Origin: Salinarimonas sp.
GTDB lineage: Bacteria; Pseudomonadota; Alphaproteobacteria; Rhizobiales; Beijerinckiaceae
Reading direction: 5' to 3'
DNA: 64,000 nt
NCBI RefSeq assembly: GCF_040111675.1
Contig: NZ_CP157794.1
Span: 1,447,501 to 1,511,500 of the forward strand
The position numbers and the translations under genes were made by a program. Shown here piece by piece: positions 1 to 7,976 of the stretch. The notes beneath the pieces were generated by a model. That model was given only the letters and a program-made list of their open reading frames with translations, made no database searches and was not told the origin of the DNA. How positions within the stretch are numbered: the first letter of the stretch is position 1; the number at the start of each line of letters is the position of its first letter.

Positions 1-8
1 AGGAGCGC

Positions 9-37
9 TATCTAGCGATCCCCCAACCCCCTGTCAA
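9..37 (-). promoter_or_regulatory. Leftward sigma70-type promoter (out of the window)
   Basis: On the minus strand this reads TTGACA, a 17-base G-rich spacer, then TAGATA, which is close to the sigma70 consensus at optimal spacing. It fires leftward, so its gene lies outside the window. The flank CCGTTGAC and the G-rich spacer are shared with the promoter at 209-237. Confidence 0.5.
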
Positions 38-146
38 CGGCCTTCTTCGAGAATTTTTCGAAGCCGCCGAAGACCGACCAAACCGGGCTCATCCCGCATC
101 CCGGCCACCCTCGAAAGGATCGCCGAAATCCGAAAAAAGCCCGACC

Positions 147-157
147 TGTCAAAGAGC
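147..157 (-). promoter_or_regulatory. boxA-like antitermination element
   Basis: The minus strand reads GCTCTTTGACA, which resembles the boxA of bacterial rRNA leaders. It lies downstream of the promoter at 209-237 and upstream of that at 9-37. An 11-base match could be chance. It matters because it fits the idea that a stable-RNA operon begins left of position 1. Confidence 0.3.
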
Positions 158-208
158 TGCCCGTCTCGGCTCACCTTCCGGAGAAGGCCCCGCCGCGTCG
201 GGAGCCGG

Positions 209-237
209 GGTATACGAGCCCCCGATCCCCGCGTCAA
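209..237 (-). promoter_or_regulatory. Second leftward sigma70-type promoter
   Basis: The minus strand reads TTGACG, a 17-base spacer rich in G, then TATACC. The architecture and the CCGTTGAC flank repeat those of the promoter 200 bases downstream, giving a tandem pair as is common before rRNA operons. The rest of the gene-free stretch 1-439 (238-439 in particular) shows no further element that I can name. Confidence 0.45.
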
Positions 238-439
238 CGGCCCCGTGCGAACTTTTTACGACGGTAGCCGGAAACCCGGCTCCACGTCCCTCCGGACGAA
301 CCCCGACCGGCCGCGAAAACGCTTTATTCACGCGGCGAATGGCGCGATCGATGGAGGAGCGCCGCGGCGGGGCGCCGCAGCCCCGCTTCCCACCCGCGAT
401 CCGTTCCGTTCGCCCGCCCGTCCGTCCACGAGTGCCCGC

Positions 440-1810
440 ATGACCGCCTCCGTCCTCCCCGCCCAGAAGGCCGCGCTCCCCGCGGCCGCCATCGCGACCA
501 TCACCGCGGCGGCCTTTCTCCTGCAGGGCGCGAACGGTCTCCTCCAGGCGCTCCTGCCGCTGCGCATGAGCGCCGACGGGCTCTCGATCACCGAGATCGG
601 CGCCGTCGCCGCCGGCTACGGCATCGGCTTCGCCCTCGGCTGCATGCTGGCCCCGCCGCTCGTGCGCACGGTCGGCCACATCCGCGCCTATGCGAGCCTC
701 GCGGCCGTCTCGGCGAGCGTGGTGCTCGCCTTCGACGTCGCCTCCGGGCCGCTCGCCTGGCTCGTCCTGCGCGGGGTCTCCGGCATGGCGCTGGCCGGCC
801 TGTTCACGGTCATCGACAGCTGGGTCTCGGCCACGGCGACGAGCGCCAATCGCGGGCGGGTCATCGCGCTCTACCTGGTCGCGACCAAGATCGCCCTCGT
901 CCTCTCGCCCCTCGGCATCGGCCTCGCGCCGGTGGAGAGCGCCGGCCTCCTCATGCTGATGGCCGCCGCCATGAGCCTGTCGCTGATCCCGATCTCGGCG
1001 ACGCCGACGAAGGAGCCGCGCGCCCCGACGCGGGTGCGGCTCGCCATCCCCTCCCTGTTCCGCGCCGCGCCCTCCGCCGTCGTCGGCGCCTTCGCGGTGG
1101 GGCTGATCAACGGTCCCGTCATCGCCATCGCGTCCGTCTACGGCGTCGCGGTCGGGCTCGCGCCGACCGAGGCCGCGCTCCTGCTGCTCGCGATCCAGGC
1201 CGGCAGCCTCGTCTTCCAATGGCCGCTCGGCTGGCTCTCCGACCGGGTCGACCGGCGCGCCGTGATCGCCGGCCTCTTCCTCGCGACGGCCCTGGCCTGC
1301 GGGCTCATCGTCGCGGCGAGCCTCGTTTCGCTGCCGCCGCTCGCCCTCGTCCTCGCCTTCGGGCTCTACGGGGGCCTCGCCTTGTGCATCTACGCCGTCT
1401 GCGTGGCGCATGCCTGCGATCTCGTCGCGCCGGACGCCATCGTGCCGACGGTGTCGAGCCTGCTCGTCTGCTGGGCGATCGGGGCGACGCTCGGGCCCTT
1501 GCCGGCCACCGCGCTGATGGAGGCGGCCGGGCCGCAGGCGCTCTTCCTCTATGTCGGCGCGATCTGCCTGGCGCTGGCGCTCTTCGTCGCCTTGCGCATG
1601 CGCGTGCAGGCCCGCGAGGCGCCGGGGGCGGGCTTCGTCAACGTGCTCGCCACGAGCGCGGTCTCGGCCGAGCTCACCAAGGCGAAGCGCCCGGAGGGCG
1701 GCGCGGCGCCCGCGGCCGGGGAGGAGAGCGGGGAGGCGCGGGTCGCGGCCGAGCCGGCGTCGCCACATGAGCCGAGGCCCGACGCCGAGCGAGCGGGCGA
1801 CGGCGCCTGA
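440..1810 (+). CDS. MFS permease, YcaD-like
   Basis: A 456-residue inner-membrane protein of the major facilitator superfamily. Hydrophobic helices start about residue 10 and fill the chain to about residue 390. The cytoplasmic loop motif [10 protein letters not shown] (about residues 266-275) is the second-half copy of the MFS signature. About 60 polar, Ala/Glu-rich residues form a C-terminal tail. The frame is open upstream to 245, but the ATG at 440 directly precedes the first helix and gives the usual family length. The overall look is that of the YcaD group, whose substrates are mostly unknown. The glyoxalase gene downstream has its own promoter, so no operon partner suggests a substrate. 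Confidence 0.85.
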   Translation: MTASVLPAQKAALPAAAIATITAAAFLLQGANGLLQALLPLRMSADGLSITEIGAVAAGYGIGFALGCMLAPPLVRTVGHIRAYASLAAVSASVVLAFDVASGPLAWLVLRGVSGMALAGLFTVIDSWVSATATSANRGRVIALYLVATKIALVLSPLGIGLAPVESAGLLMLMAAAMSLSLIPISATPTKEPRAPTRVRLAIPSLFRAAPSAVVGAFAVGLINGPVIAIASVYGVAVGLAPTEAALLLLAIQAGSLVFQWPLGWLSDRVDRRAVIAGLFLATALACGLIVAASLVSLPPLALVLAFGLYGGLALCIYAVCVAHACDLVAPDAIVPTVSSLLVCWAIGATLGPLPATALMEAAGPQALFLYVGAICLALALFVALRMRVQAREAPGAGFVNVLATSAVSAELTKAKRPEGGAAPAAGEESGEARVAAEPASPHEPRPDAERAGDGA

Positions 1811-1834
1811 CGCCCGTCGGCGCGTCTCGCGCGT

Positions 1835-1863
1835 TTGACAGGCGCGTAGCCGCGCTTTCTATT
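1835..1863 (+). promoter_or_regulatory. sigma70-type promoter for the glyoxalase gene
   Basis: TTGACA at 1835-1840, a 17-base spacer and TCTATT at 1858-1863. The expected start of transcription is about 20 bases before the ATG at 1891, and the ribosome site GGAGGAG lies between. The position makes gloA a separate transcription unit. Confidence 0.6.
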
Positions 1864-1890
1864 CGGCGCGAACGGAGGAGACGAACACCC

Positions 1891-2331
1891 ATGGAATACC
1901 TGCACACGATGGTCCGCGTCGGCGACCTCGACGAGGCGCTCGACTTCTACGTCGGCAAGCTCGGGCTCGTGGAGACCCGGCGTATGGACAACGAGAAGGG
2001 CCGCTACACGCTGGTCTTCCTCGCGGCCGAGAAGGATCTCGAGCGCGCCCGCGAGAGCCGCGCGCCGCTGATCGAGCTCACCTACAATTGGGACGAGCAC
2101 GAATACCAGGGCGGCCGCAATTTCGGCCATCTCGCCTACCGGGTCGACGACATCTACGCCACCTGCCAGACGCTGATGGATGCGGGCGTCACCATCAACC
2201 GACCGCCGCGCGACGGCTACATGGCCTTCATCCGCTCGCCCGACGGCATCTCCATCGAGCTTCTCCAGCGCGGCGAGCCGCTGGCGCCGCAGGAGCCGTG
2301 GACGTCCATGCCCAATACCGGCTCCTGGTGA
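1891..2331 (+). CDS. gloA: Lactoylglutathione lyase (glyoxalase I)
   Basis: A 146-residue cytosolic metalloenzyme that isomerises the hemithioacetal of methylglyoxal and glutathione to S-lactoylglutathione. The metal ligands expected for the family are visible: His5, Glu62, His80 and Glu123. The two beta-alpha-beta-beta-beta modules occupy roughly residues 1-60 and 70-130. The length suits the small Ni/Co-type bacterial enzymes. The ATG at 1891 has a GGAGGAG ribosome site 11-18 bases upstream. The sugar kinase follows after 22 bases, so the two may be co-transcribed, linking methylglyoxal removal with sugar phosphorylation, though this is only positional. Confidence 0.93.
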   Translation: MEYLHTMVRVGDLDEALDFYVGKLGLVETRRMDNEKGRYTLVFLAAEKDLERARESRAPLIELTYNWDEHEYQGGRNFGHLAYRVDDIYATCQTLMDAGVTINRPPRDGYMAFIRSPDGISIELLQRGEPLAPQEPWTSMPNTGSW

Positions 2332-2353
2332 GACGCGGCCGAGGTCGAGGCCC

Positions 2354-3259
2354 ATGCGCCCGCGTCTCCTCACCGTCGGCATCGCCACCCTCGACCACGT
2401 CTACAAGGTCGCGGAGATGCCGACGCGCGCCGAGAAGTACCGGGCGCAGCACTACACGGCGACGACCGGCGGCACCGCCGGCAACGCCGCCATCGCCATG
2501 GCGCGGCTCGGCGCGGAGGTGACGCTGTTCGCGACCCTCGGCGCCGATCCGGCGGGGGACGAGATCGTCGCCCGCCTGGCGGCGGAGGGCGTCGATTGCG
2601 GCGGCCTGCGCCGGGTCGAGGGCCGCGCCTCGCCGATCTCGGCCATCGTCGTCGACGGGATCGGCGAGCGGCTGGTGATCTCCTACGCCGATCCGCTGCT
2701 GCCGCGCGAGACGGACTGGCTGCCCGACCGGCTGCCGGACGGCGTCGGCGCCGTCCTCGGCGACACGCGCTGGCTCGATGGCACGGCGCATCTCTTCCGC
2801 CTGGCCCGCGCGGCCGGCGTCCCCGCGATCCTCGACGCCGACCGCGATCCCTCCAGCGCGCCGGAAGTGCTCTCGCTGGCGACCCATATCGCGTTCTCGA
2901 TGCAGGGCCTGCGGGACATGACCGGGCATTCGGACGCCCGCCGGGCGCTCGAGGCCTACCGGCCGGCGGTGTCCTCCTGGATCGCGGTGACCAACGGCGG
3001 GGAGGGGCTGTTCTACTGGTCCGGCGACCGGGTGGAGCACCTTCCGGCCTTCCCCGTGCCGGTGGTCGATACGCTCGCCGCCGGCGACGTCTGGCACGGC
3101 GCCTTCGCCGTGCGGATCGCCGAGGGCGCGGACGCGCTCGCCGCCGCGCGCTTCGCCTCCGCCGCGGCGGCGCTCAAGTGCACGCGCTTCGGCGGACGCG
3201 ACGGCGCGCCGACGCGGGACGAGGTCGAGGCCTTCCTGCGCGAGCGGCACGCGGCTTGA
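2354..3259 (+). CDS. PfkB-family sugar kinase
   Basis: A 301-residue ribokinase-fold kinase that transfers phosphate from ATP to a sugar or nucleoside. The N-terminal glycine-rich signature is present at about residues 38-46 (TGGTAGNAA), and the C-terminal ATP/anion-hole signature reads DTLAAGD at residues 239-245, with Asp245 as the catalytic base. The usual form is DTxGAGD; here Ala replaces the first Gly, a variant seen in some family members. The ATG at 2354 was chosen because it starts the first beta strand; the frame extends upstream only into gloA. The substrate cannot be told from sequence; the short lid suggests a small ketose or pentose. Confidence 0.8.
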   Translation: MRPRLLTVGIATLDHVYKVAEMPTRAEKYRAQHYTATTGGTAGNAAIAMARLGAEVTLFATLGADPAGDEIVARLAAEGVDCGGLRRVEGRASPISAIVVDGIGERLVISYADPLLPRETDWLPDRLPDGVGAVLGDTRWLDGTAHLFRLARAAGVPAILDADRDPSSAPEVLSLATHIAFSMQGLRDMTGHSDARRALEAYRPAVSSWIAVTNGGEGLFYWSGDRVEHLPAFPVPVVDTLAAGDVWHGAFAVRIAEGADALAAARFASAAAALKCTRFGGRDGAPTRDEVEAFLRERHAA

Positions 3260-3376
3260 AATTAGTAAATCGGCAAGGTTCTGCGGCTACTCTACGAAAA
3301 AGTCTGCCCATAAATCAATCCTTTACCGGTCGCGTCTGCTTAATTCGGCAGCACTTCCGCTGGGGGATTCACGCAG

Positions 3377-5077
3377 ATGCTCTCAAGGCTCAAGCTCTCG
3401 TCCAAGCTGCTCGCTCTCGTCCTCATCGCGGTCGCGCTGACGGCGGGCGGGATGTGGACCTTCGCCGCGCGCGAGATGTCGGATCAGCTGCGCCAGAAGG
3501 AATATTCCGAGGGAGCGCTGCATCTGCGCACGCTCGCGCTCGTCTTCGCCGAGCGTCTACCCGACGCGCGCGTCGCGATCGAGGACGGCGCCGTCGGCCG
3601 CGCCGTCTCGCCGGACCTGACGGGCTTCTCCGACCACGAGGTGGTCGACCGCACGACGCAGATGACGGGTGGCGTCGCCACCGTCTTCGCCTTCGACCCG
3701 GCGAAGAACAATTTCGTGCGCCGTTCGACCAACCTGCGCAAGGAGGACGGATCACGGGCGGTAGGCACCACCCTGACCGAGGACCACCCGGCCCAGGCGG
3801 CGCTGCGCGCCGGCGAGACCTATGTCGGGCCCGCGCATCTCTTCGGACGCGACTACCTGACGATCTACCATCCGACGCTGGACGCGGGCGGCAAGGTCAA
3901 CGGCATCCTGTTCATCGGCCTGCCCAACGAGAGCTTCCTCGCCATCCAGCGCGAGGCCCTGAACGGCATGCTCGTCGTCGCCATCGCCATCGCGCTCGCG
4001 GTGATGATCGCGTCCGCCGTCGTCGCACGGCGGATGGTGAAGCCGCTCGAGGGCATCGCGGCGCGGGTCTCGGCCCTCGCCGAGGGCGACACGGAGAGCC
4101 CGATCGCTCATGCGGAGCGGGGCGACGAGATCGGCGCGGTGGCGCGGGCGCTCGCCGTCCTGCGCGAGCGCAGCCGCGAGGCGGCGACGCTCGCAGCCGA
4201 GCGCGAGGCGGCGCGGTCGGGCGACCAGAAGCGGCGCGACGCGCTGGAGGCAGCCATCGCCGCCTTCCGCGGCGCCTCGGCCGAGGTGCTCGCGACCCTC
4301 ACCGGCCAGACCGACGGCCTGCGCGCCCGCGCCGAGGACATGACGGCGGTGTCCGCCAGCGCGAGCGGCGCCATCGGCTCCGCCGCGGCCGGCTCGCAGC
4401 AGACGGCGGCGAACGTCGCGACGGTGGCGAGCGCGACGGAGGAGCTCGCCTCCTCGATCTCGGAGATCGGCTCCCAGCTCGAGCGGGCCAAGGCGCTGGC
4501 GGAGCAGGGGCTCGAGAACACGGAGGCGACGAACGGGCGCATCGCGGGCCTCGCCGAGGCGGCGCAGGCGATCGGCGACGTGGTCGACCTGATCCGCTCC
4601 ATCGCCGACCAGACCAACCTGCTCGCGCTCAACGCCACGATCGAGGCGGCCCGGGCCGGCGAAGCGGGCAAGGGCTTCGCCGTGGTCGCGGCGGAGGTGA
4701 AGACGCTCGCGACCCAGACCGCCAAGGCCACCGAGGAGATCGCCCGGCACATCGAGGGCATCCAGGGCTCGACCGAGGGCGCGGTGGGCGCGATCCGGCA
4801 GATCACCGAGCAGATGCGCGAGATCAACGCCACCACGGCGGCGATCGCCTCGGCCATGACCCAGCAGGGCGCGGCGACCGCCGAGATCTCCCGCAACGTC
4901 CAGCAGGCCGCGCGCGGCACCGACGAGATCACCGCCGGGCTCGGCTCGGTCTCGGGAGCGGCCGAGCGCACCTCCGAGACAGCGCGGGCGGTGCAGGAGA
5001 CGACGCAGGCGGTGTCCGCCGCCTCGACGAAGCTCGAGGCCGAGATCGAGCGCTTCCTCGCCCGCGTCGCGGCGTAA
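3377..5077 (+). CDS. Methyl-accepting chemotaxis protein with Cache-type sensor
   Basis: A 566-residue transmembrane chemoreceptor. It has a first helix at about 7-27, a periplasmic sensor domain of about 170 residues (Cache type by size and pattern), a second helix at about 197-216, a HAMP domain at about 217-270 and a coiled-coil signalling domain to the end. The hairpin tip that binds CheA/CheW lies at about 408-445 and includes [19 protein letters not shown]. There is no C-terminal pentapeptide for CheR tethering. It stands alone with a terminator after it; the 117-base leader 3260-3376 is AT-richer than its surroundings. It should feed the same flagellar machinery as FliG, FlgE and MotA/MotB elsewhere in this window. 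The ligand is unknown. Confidence 0.92.
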   Translation: MLSRLKLSSKLLALVLIAVALTAGGMWTFAAREMSDQLRQKEYSEGALHLRTLALVFAERLPDARVAIEDGAVGRAVSPDLTGFSDHEVVDRTTQMTGGVATVFAFDPAKNNFVRRSTNLRKEDGSRAVGTTLTEDHPAQAALRAGETYVGPAHLFGRDYLTIYHPTLDAGGKVNGILFIGLPNESFLAIQREALNGMLVVAIAIALAVMIASAVVARRMVKPLEGIAARVSALAEGDTESPIAHAERGDEIGAVARALAVLRERSREAATLAAEREAARSGDQKRRDALEAAIAAFRGASAEVLATLTGQTDGLRARAEDMTAVSASASGAIGSAAAGSQQTAANVATVASATEELASSISEIGSQLERAKALAEQGLENTEATNGRIAGLAEAAQAIGDVVDLIRSIADQTNLLALNATIEAARAGEAGKGFAVVAAEVKTLATQTAKATEEIARHIEGIQGSTEGAVGAIRQITEQMREINATTAAIASAMTQQGAATAEISRNVQQAARGTDEITAGLGSVSGAAERTSETARAVQETTQAVSAASTKLEAEIERFLARVAA

Positions 5078-5100
5078 CCGCTCCGCGCGAGACGCGACGC

Positions 5101-5139
5101 GAAGGCCGGTCCGGGACGCCCCGGGCCGGCCTTCGGCGT
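5101..5139. terminator. Strong hairpin between convergent genes
   Basis: A perfect 9-base stem, GAAGGCCGG at 5101-5109 pairing with CCGGCCTTC at 5126-5134, encloses a further CCGGG/CCCGG pairing. A short T run (GGCGTTTC) follows on the plus strand. It separates the chemoreceptor from the convergent serine hydrolase and probably stops transcription from both sides. Confidence 0.6.
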
Positions 5140-5140
5140 T

Positions 5141-6040
5141 TCAGGCGCCGTCGAGCAGAGCGGCGAGGGCGGCGTGCTCGACCGCGCCTTCGTCGAGGCC
5201 GGGGGCGAAGACCGCCGCGGTCCGCCCGGTCGCGGGCGCGTGGTAGACCGCGCCGACGCTGCCGGGGCCGCCGGCGGAATGGCCGAGGACGGAAAGGCGC
5301 GCGCCCGTCCGCGGGTCGGCCGTCACGCCCGCCATCAGGCCGAGGCCGTAGCCGGGCTCGGCCCAGGGCCGGCCGGGGAGGGGACCGGTCTCGACCGGTT
5401 CCGGCGCGCGCATCGCTGCGGCGAGATCGGGCGGCAGGGCCGCGCCGTCGGCGATCCCGCGCACCACGCGCGCCGCGGAGGCGGCCGGGCCGACGAGGAC
5501 GCCGTGATGGACGTGGCCGGGATGGTAGCCCGCCGGCGGCGGGAAGACGGTCGCCGCGAGGTCCGCATCGGTCTCGGCGAAGCGCGCGTCCGTCACGCCG
5601 AGCGGGTCGAGCACGAGTTCCGCGAGCGCCGCGCCGAGGGGCAGGCCCGACGCCTCGGTCACGAGGCGGCCGACGAGCGCGTAGCCGAGATTGGAATAGG
5701 CGAAGGGGCTGCCCGGCGGACGCGGCGGGTGTGCCGCCTCGATCCGGGCGCGCATCTCCGCGAAGGTCCAGGGCGGATCGCCCCGCGCCACGGCCTCCCG
5801 ATAGGCGGGCAGCGGGCCGCAATCGCCGAGGCCGGCGCGATGGGCGAGGAGCTGGCGCAGCGTGAAGGCCTCGCCGGCGAGCGGGGCGTCGAGGGCGAGG
5901 CGGCGCTGCGCCACGAGGCGCAGGGCGGCGGCCGCGATGGCGGGCTTCGTCACGCTCCACCACACGACCGCGCCGGCGGGACCCTCCGACGCGAGCGCGC
6001 CGGAGGCGTCGAGGACGGCGCGGGCGCGCGGCGGGCTCAT
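5141..6040 (-). CDS. Serine hydrolase of the beta-lactamase / class C family
   Basis: A 299-residue protein of the penicillin-binding-protein-like fold. The nucleophile motif SVTK is at residues 29-32, the YxN-type motif YSN at about 112-114, and the third motif HSAGG begins at about residue 253 in place of KTG. Members act as esterases, D-aminopeptidases or peptidases; the substrate is unknown. There is no signal peptide, so it is probably cytosolic, and the N-terminus before the SxxK motif is unusually short (28 residues). The frame is open further upstream, but the ATG at 6040 lies just past the stop of the lipoprotein gene (7-base gap), so the two form a transcript. Confidence 0.8.
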   Translation of the reverse strand: MSPPRARAVLDASGALASEGPAGAVVWWSVTKPAIAAAALRLVAQRRLALDAPLAGEAFTLRQLLAHRAGLGDCGPLPAYREAVARGDPPWTFAEMRARIEAAHPPRPPGSPFAYSNLGYALVGRLVTEASGLPLGAALAELVLDPLGVTDARFAETDADLAATVFPPPAGYHPGHVHHGVLVGPAASAARVVRGIADGAALPPDLAAAMRAPEPVETGPLPGRPWAEPGYGLGLMAGVTADPRTGARLSVLGHSAGGPGSVGAVYHAPATGRTAAVFAPGLDEGAVEHAALAALLDGA

Positions 6041-6047
6041 CGGCGTC

Positions 6048-6569
6048 TCACTCCTGGAAGATGTCCGCGCAGCGCGACAGCGACAGGAAGGCGCCCTGCG
6101 TGTCGCGGCTGATGCGCACCGCACGGATCACCCCCTCGGCGTCCGCCGTGATCTGGGCCTCGCAGACGAGGTTCACGCGCTCGGCCGGGCGCACCACCGT
6201 GGTGACGGCGGGCGGCGTGAAGCCGAAGGAGGCGGAGGTCGTCGTCGTGCGGGTCACCGTCGTTCCCGGCTCGGGCGCGCTCGTCGTCGTCGTCGTCCTG
6301 GAGCGCGACATCAGCGGCTGCGACGGCGCGAGCGGCGTGGTGCGAACCTGGGCCGGGCGAACGAAGCTGGCCTCGCCGCCGCGCCAGGTGTAGATGAGGC
6401 CGCCGTCCGCCAGGGCGTAGCTGGAGACGGGCGGGCCGTTCTCGACGAAGAACGCGTCGACCGGCTGCCCGATCCATTTGCCCTGGACGCGTTCGGCCGC
6501 CTGCTGCGTGGTCTGGCAGGCGGAAAGCGTGACGGCGAGCGCCGCGACGGCGGCGAGACGCATGAACAT
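6048..6569 (-). CDS. Putative lipoprotein of unknown function
   Basis: A 173-residue exported protein. Residues 1-17 form a signal peptide ending in the lipobox LSAC, with Cys18 as the lipidation site, so it should be membrane-anchored in the periplasm. The mature part has a region WIGQPVDAFFVENGPP that resembles the start of small SmpA/BamE-like or alpha-proteobacterial lipoproteins, a Thr/Ser-rich linker (about residues 90-115), and a C-terminal region with two cysteines. ATG codons at 6569 and 6563 are both possible starts. It is upstream of the serine hydrolase in the same transcript. I cannot assign a function. Confidence 0.75.
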   Translation of the reverse strand: MFMRLAAVAALAVTLSACQTTQQAAERVQGKWIGQPVDAFFVENGPPVSSYALADGGLIYTWRGGEASFVRPAQVRTTPLAPSQPLMSRSRTTTTTSAPEPGTTVTRTTTTSASFGFTPPAVTTVVRPAERVNLVCEAQITADAEGVIRAVRISRDTQGAFLSLSRCADIFQE

Positions 6570-6735
6570 GATGTGGTACCCCCCGATACGATCCGCGGCG
6601 AGGATAGGGGCGCCCGGCTCGCGCGCAACGCGGCGATGCGGATTATCCTCTCGTCCGACGCCAAGACCGCTTCGGCGTCGGCGCACCACGACACCTCGGC
6701 ACCACGACACTCCGGCACCACGAGATCGACACGCG

Positions 6736-7287
6736 ATGAACCTCTGGCTCCGCCTCCTGCTCGTCGTCCTCGCCGCCCTGCGCGGCGAGCGGCTGCATCC
6801 GATCGAGAAAGCGTCGACGATCCGCTTCCGGGTGATGCCGCACGACCTGGACGTCTCGCTGCACATGAACAATGGCCGGTACTGGGCGCTGATGGATCTC
6901 GGGCGGCTCGACCTGATGATCCGATCGGGGCTCGCGGCGCCCGTGCGCCGGCACGGCTGGGTGCCGATCGTCTCGGCCGGCAAGATCCGCTTCCGGCGCG
7001 AATTGCGGCTGTGGCGCCGCTTCCGGCTGGAGACGCGCGTCGTCGCCTTCTCCGAGGCCTGGGCGGTGGTCGAGCAGCGCGTGGTCACCCGCGGCCGCGA
7101 CGGCGGCGAGATCCTGGCCGCGATCGCGCTGGTGCGCGTCGGGCTCTACGACCGCGCGGCGAAGGCCTTCGTGCCGGTGGCCCGGGCGCTGGCGGAGGCG
7201 GGCTATCGCGTGGACGCGCCGCCCGCGATGACGCCGGAGGTCGCGGCCTTCATCGCGGCGGAGGACGCGCTGAGGGCGGCGGGGTAG
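6736..7287 (+). CDS. Thioesterase-family hotdog protein
   Basis: A 183-residue protein with one hotdog fold like 4-hydroxybenzoyl-CoA thioesterases and the THEM6 group. After an N-terminal hydrophobic stretch (residues 3-14) comes the sequence HDLDVSLHMNNGRYWALMD (about residues 35-53), which matches the family's conserved DxxxHMNNxxY region; the Asp is the usual catalytic residue. The hydrophobic start may anchor it to the membrane. It likely hydrolyses acyl-CoA or acyl-ACP; the substrate is unknown. The ATG at 6736 fits the family start, although the frame is open upstream in the antisense of the lipoprotein gene. It converges with the HPP gene after only 4 bases. Confidence 0.8.
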   Translation: MNLWLRLLLVVLAALRGERLHPIEKASTIRFRVMPHDLDVSLHMNNGRYWALMDLGRLDLMIRSGLAAPVRRHGWVPIVSAGKIRFRRELRLWRRFRLETRVVAFSEAWAVVEQRVVTRGRDGGEILAAIALVRVGLYDRAAKAFVPVARALAEAGYRVDAPPAMTPEVAAFIAAEDALRAAG

Positions 7288-7291
7288 GGCA

Positions 7292-7819
7292 TCACCCCCG
7301 CCGGTTCCACCGCACCGTGATCACCTCGTTCCAGACGAAGGCGAAGACGGCGAGCAGGATCGCGCCGGGGATGGTGGTGCCGAACAGGAAGCCGAGCCCG
7401 AGATTCTCGTTGACGACGAGGAACGGGTTCACCGCCGCGGGCGGGTGCATGGTGCGCGTGGCGAGCATCGCGGTGACCGCGAGGCCGCAGGCGACGGCGG
7501 CGGTGAGGATCGAGGAGCCGAGCGTGTAGAGGACGGCGTAGCCGACGAGCGAGGCGACGACGTGCCCGCCGATGAGCGCGCGGCGCGAGGAGGCTTCCGC
7601 ATAGGGCAGCCCGATGACGAGCGCGATCGAGGTGACGAACGGCACCTGCCAGTACGGCGTGCCGGTGGTCAGCGCCGCCACCTCCAGGATGCCCACCGCG
7701 ATGGCGGTGGCGACGCCCGCCAGCATGAAGCGGATCATCAGGGTCGAGGGCTTGCGCACGCGAAGCCGCATGCGCTTCCAGAACTCGCCGGGAAGGCGGG
7801 GCCGCAATCCGCCGCTCAT
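7292..7819 (-). CDS. HPP-family membrane protein
   Basis: A 175-residue integral membrane protein. After a basic N-terminus come four or five hydrophobic helices from about residue 28 to 165. The family-naming motif HPP is visible in RTMHPPAAVNP at about residues 122-132, in a loop between helices. Members occur in bacteria, plants and algae; plant chloroplast members have been linked to nitrite transport, but bacterial roles are little known. It stands alone here, between the thioesterase and the large histidine kinase gene. The 157-base gap before the kinase gene is packed with CG-alternating sequence. Confidence 0.85.
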   Translation of the reverse strand: MSGGLRPRLPGEFWKRMRLRVRKPSTLMIRFMLAGVATAIAVGILEVAALTTGTPYWQVPFVTSIALVIGLPYAEASSRRALIGGHVVASLVGYAVLYTLGSSILTAAVACGLAVTAMLATRTMHPPAAVNPFLVVNENLGLGFLFGTTIPGAILLAVFAFVWNEVITVRWNRRG

Positions 7820-7976
7820 CGCGGGGGCCTCTTCATGGCAGTCTCGCCGCGCGGCGGCGTGAGGGAGACGCGCGCCGGCCGCGCGCGGCGCGCGCGGCCC
7901 ATGAACACCATCGCATGCCTCTAGGGCAAGGCCGCGGCGCGCGCGGCGCTGCCGAGCCCGGGATGGGGCCGCGCGC

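Noticed and set aside
3345..3362. sigma54-like CGGCAGCACTTCCGCT before the chemoreceptor
   Set aside because: Has GG and GC at the right spacing but lacks the TTGC half; too weak beside the perfect site of flgE.
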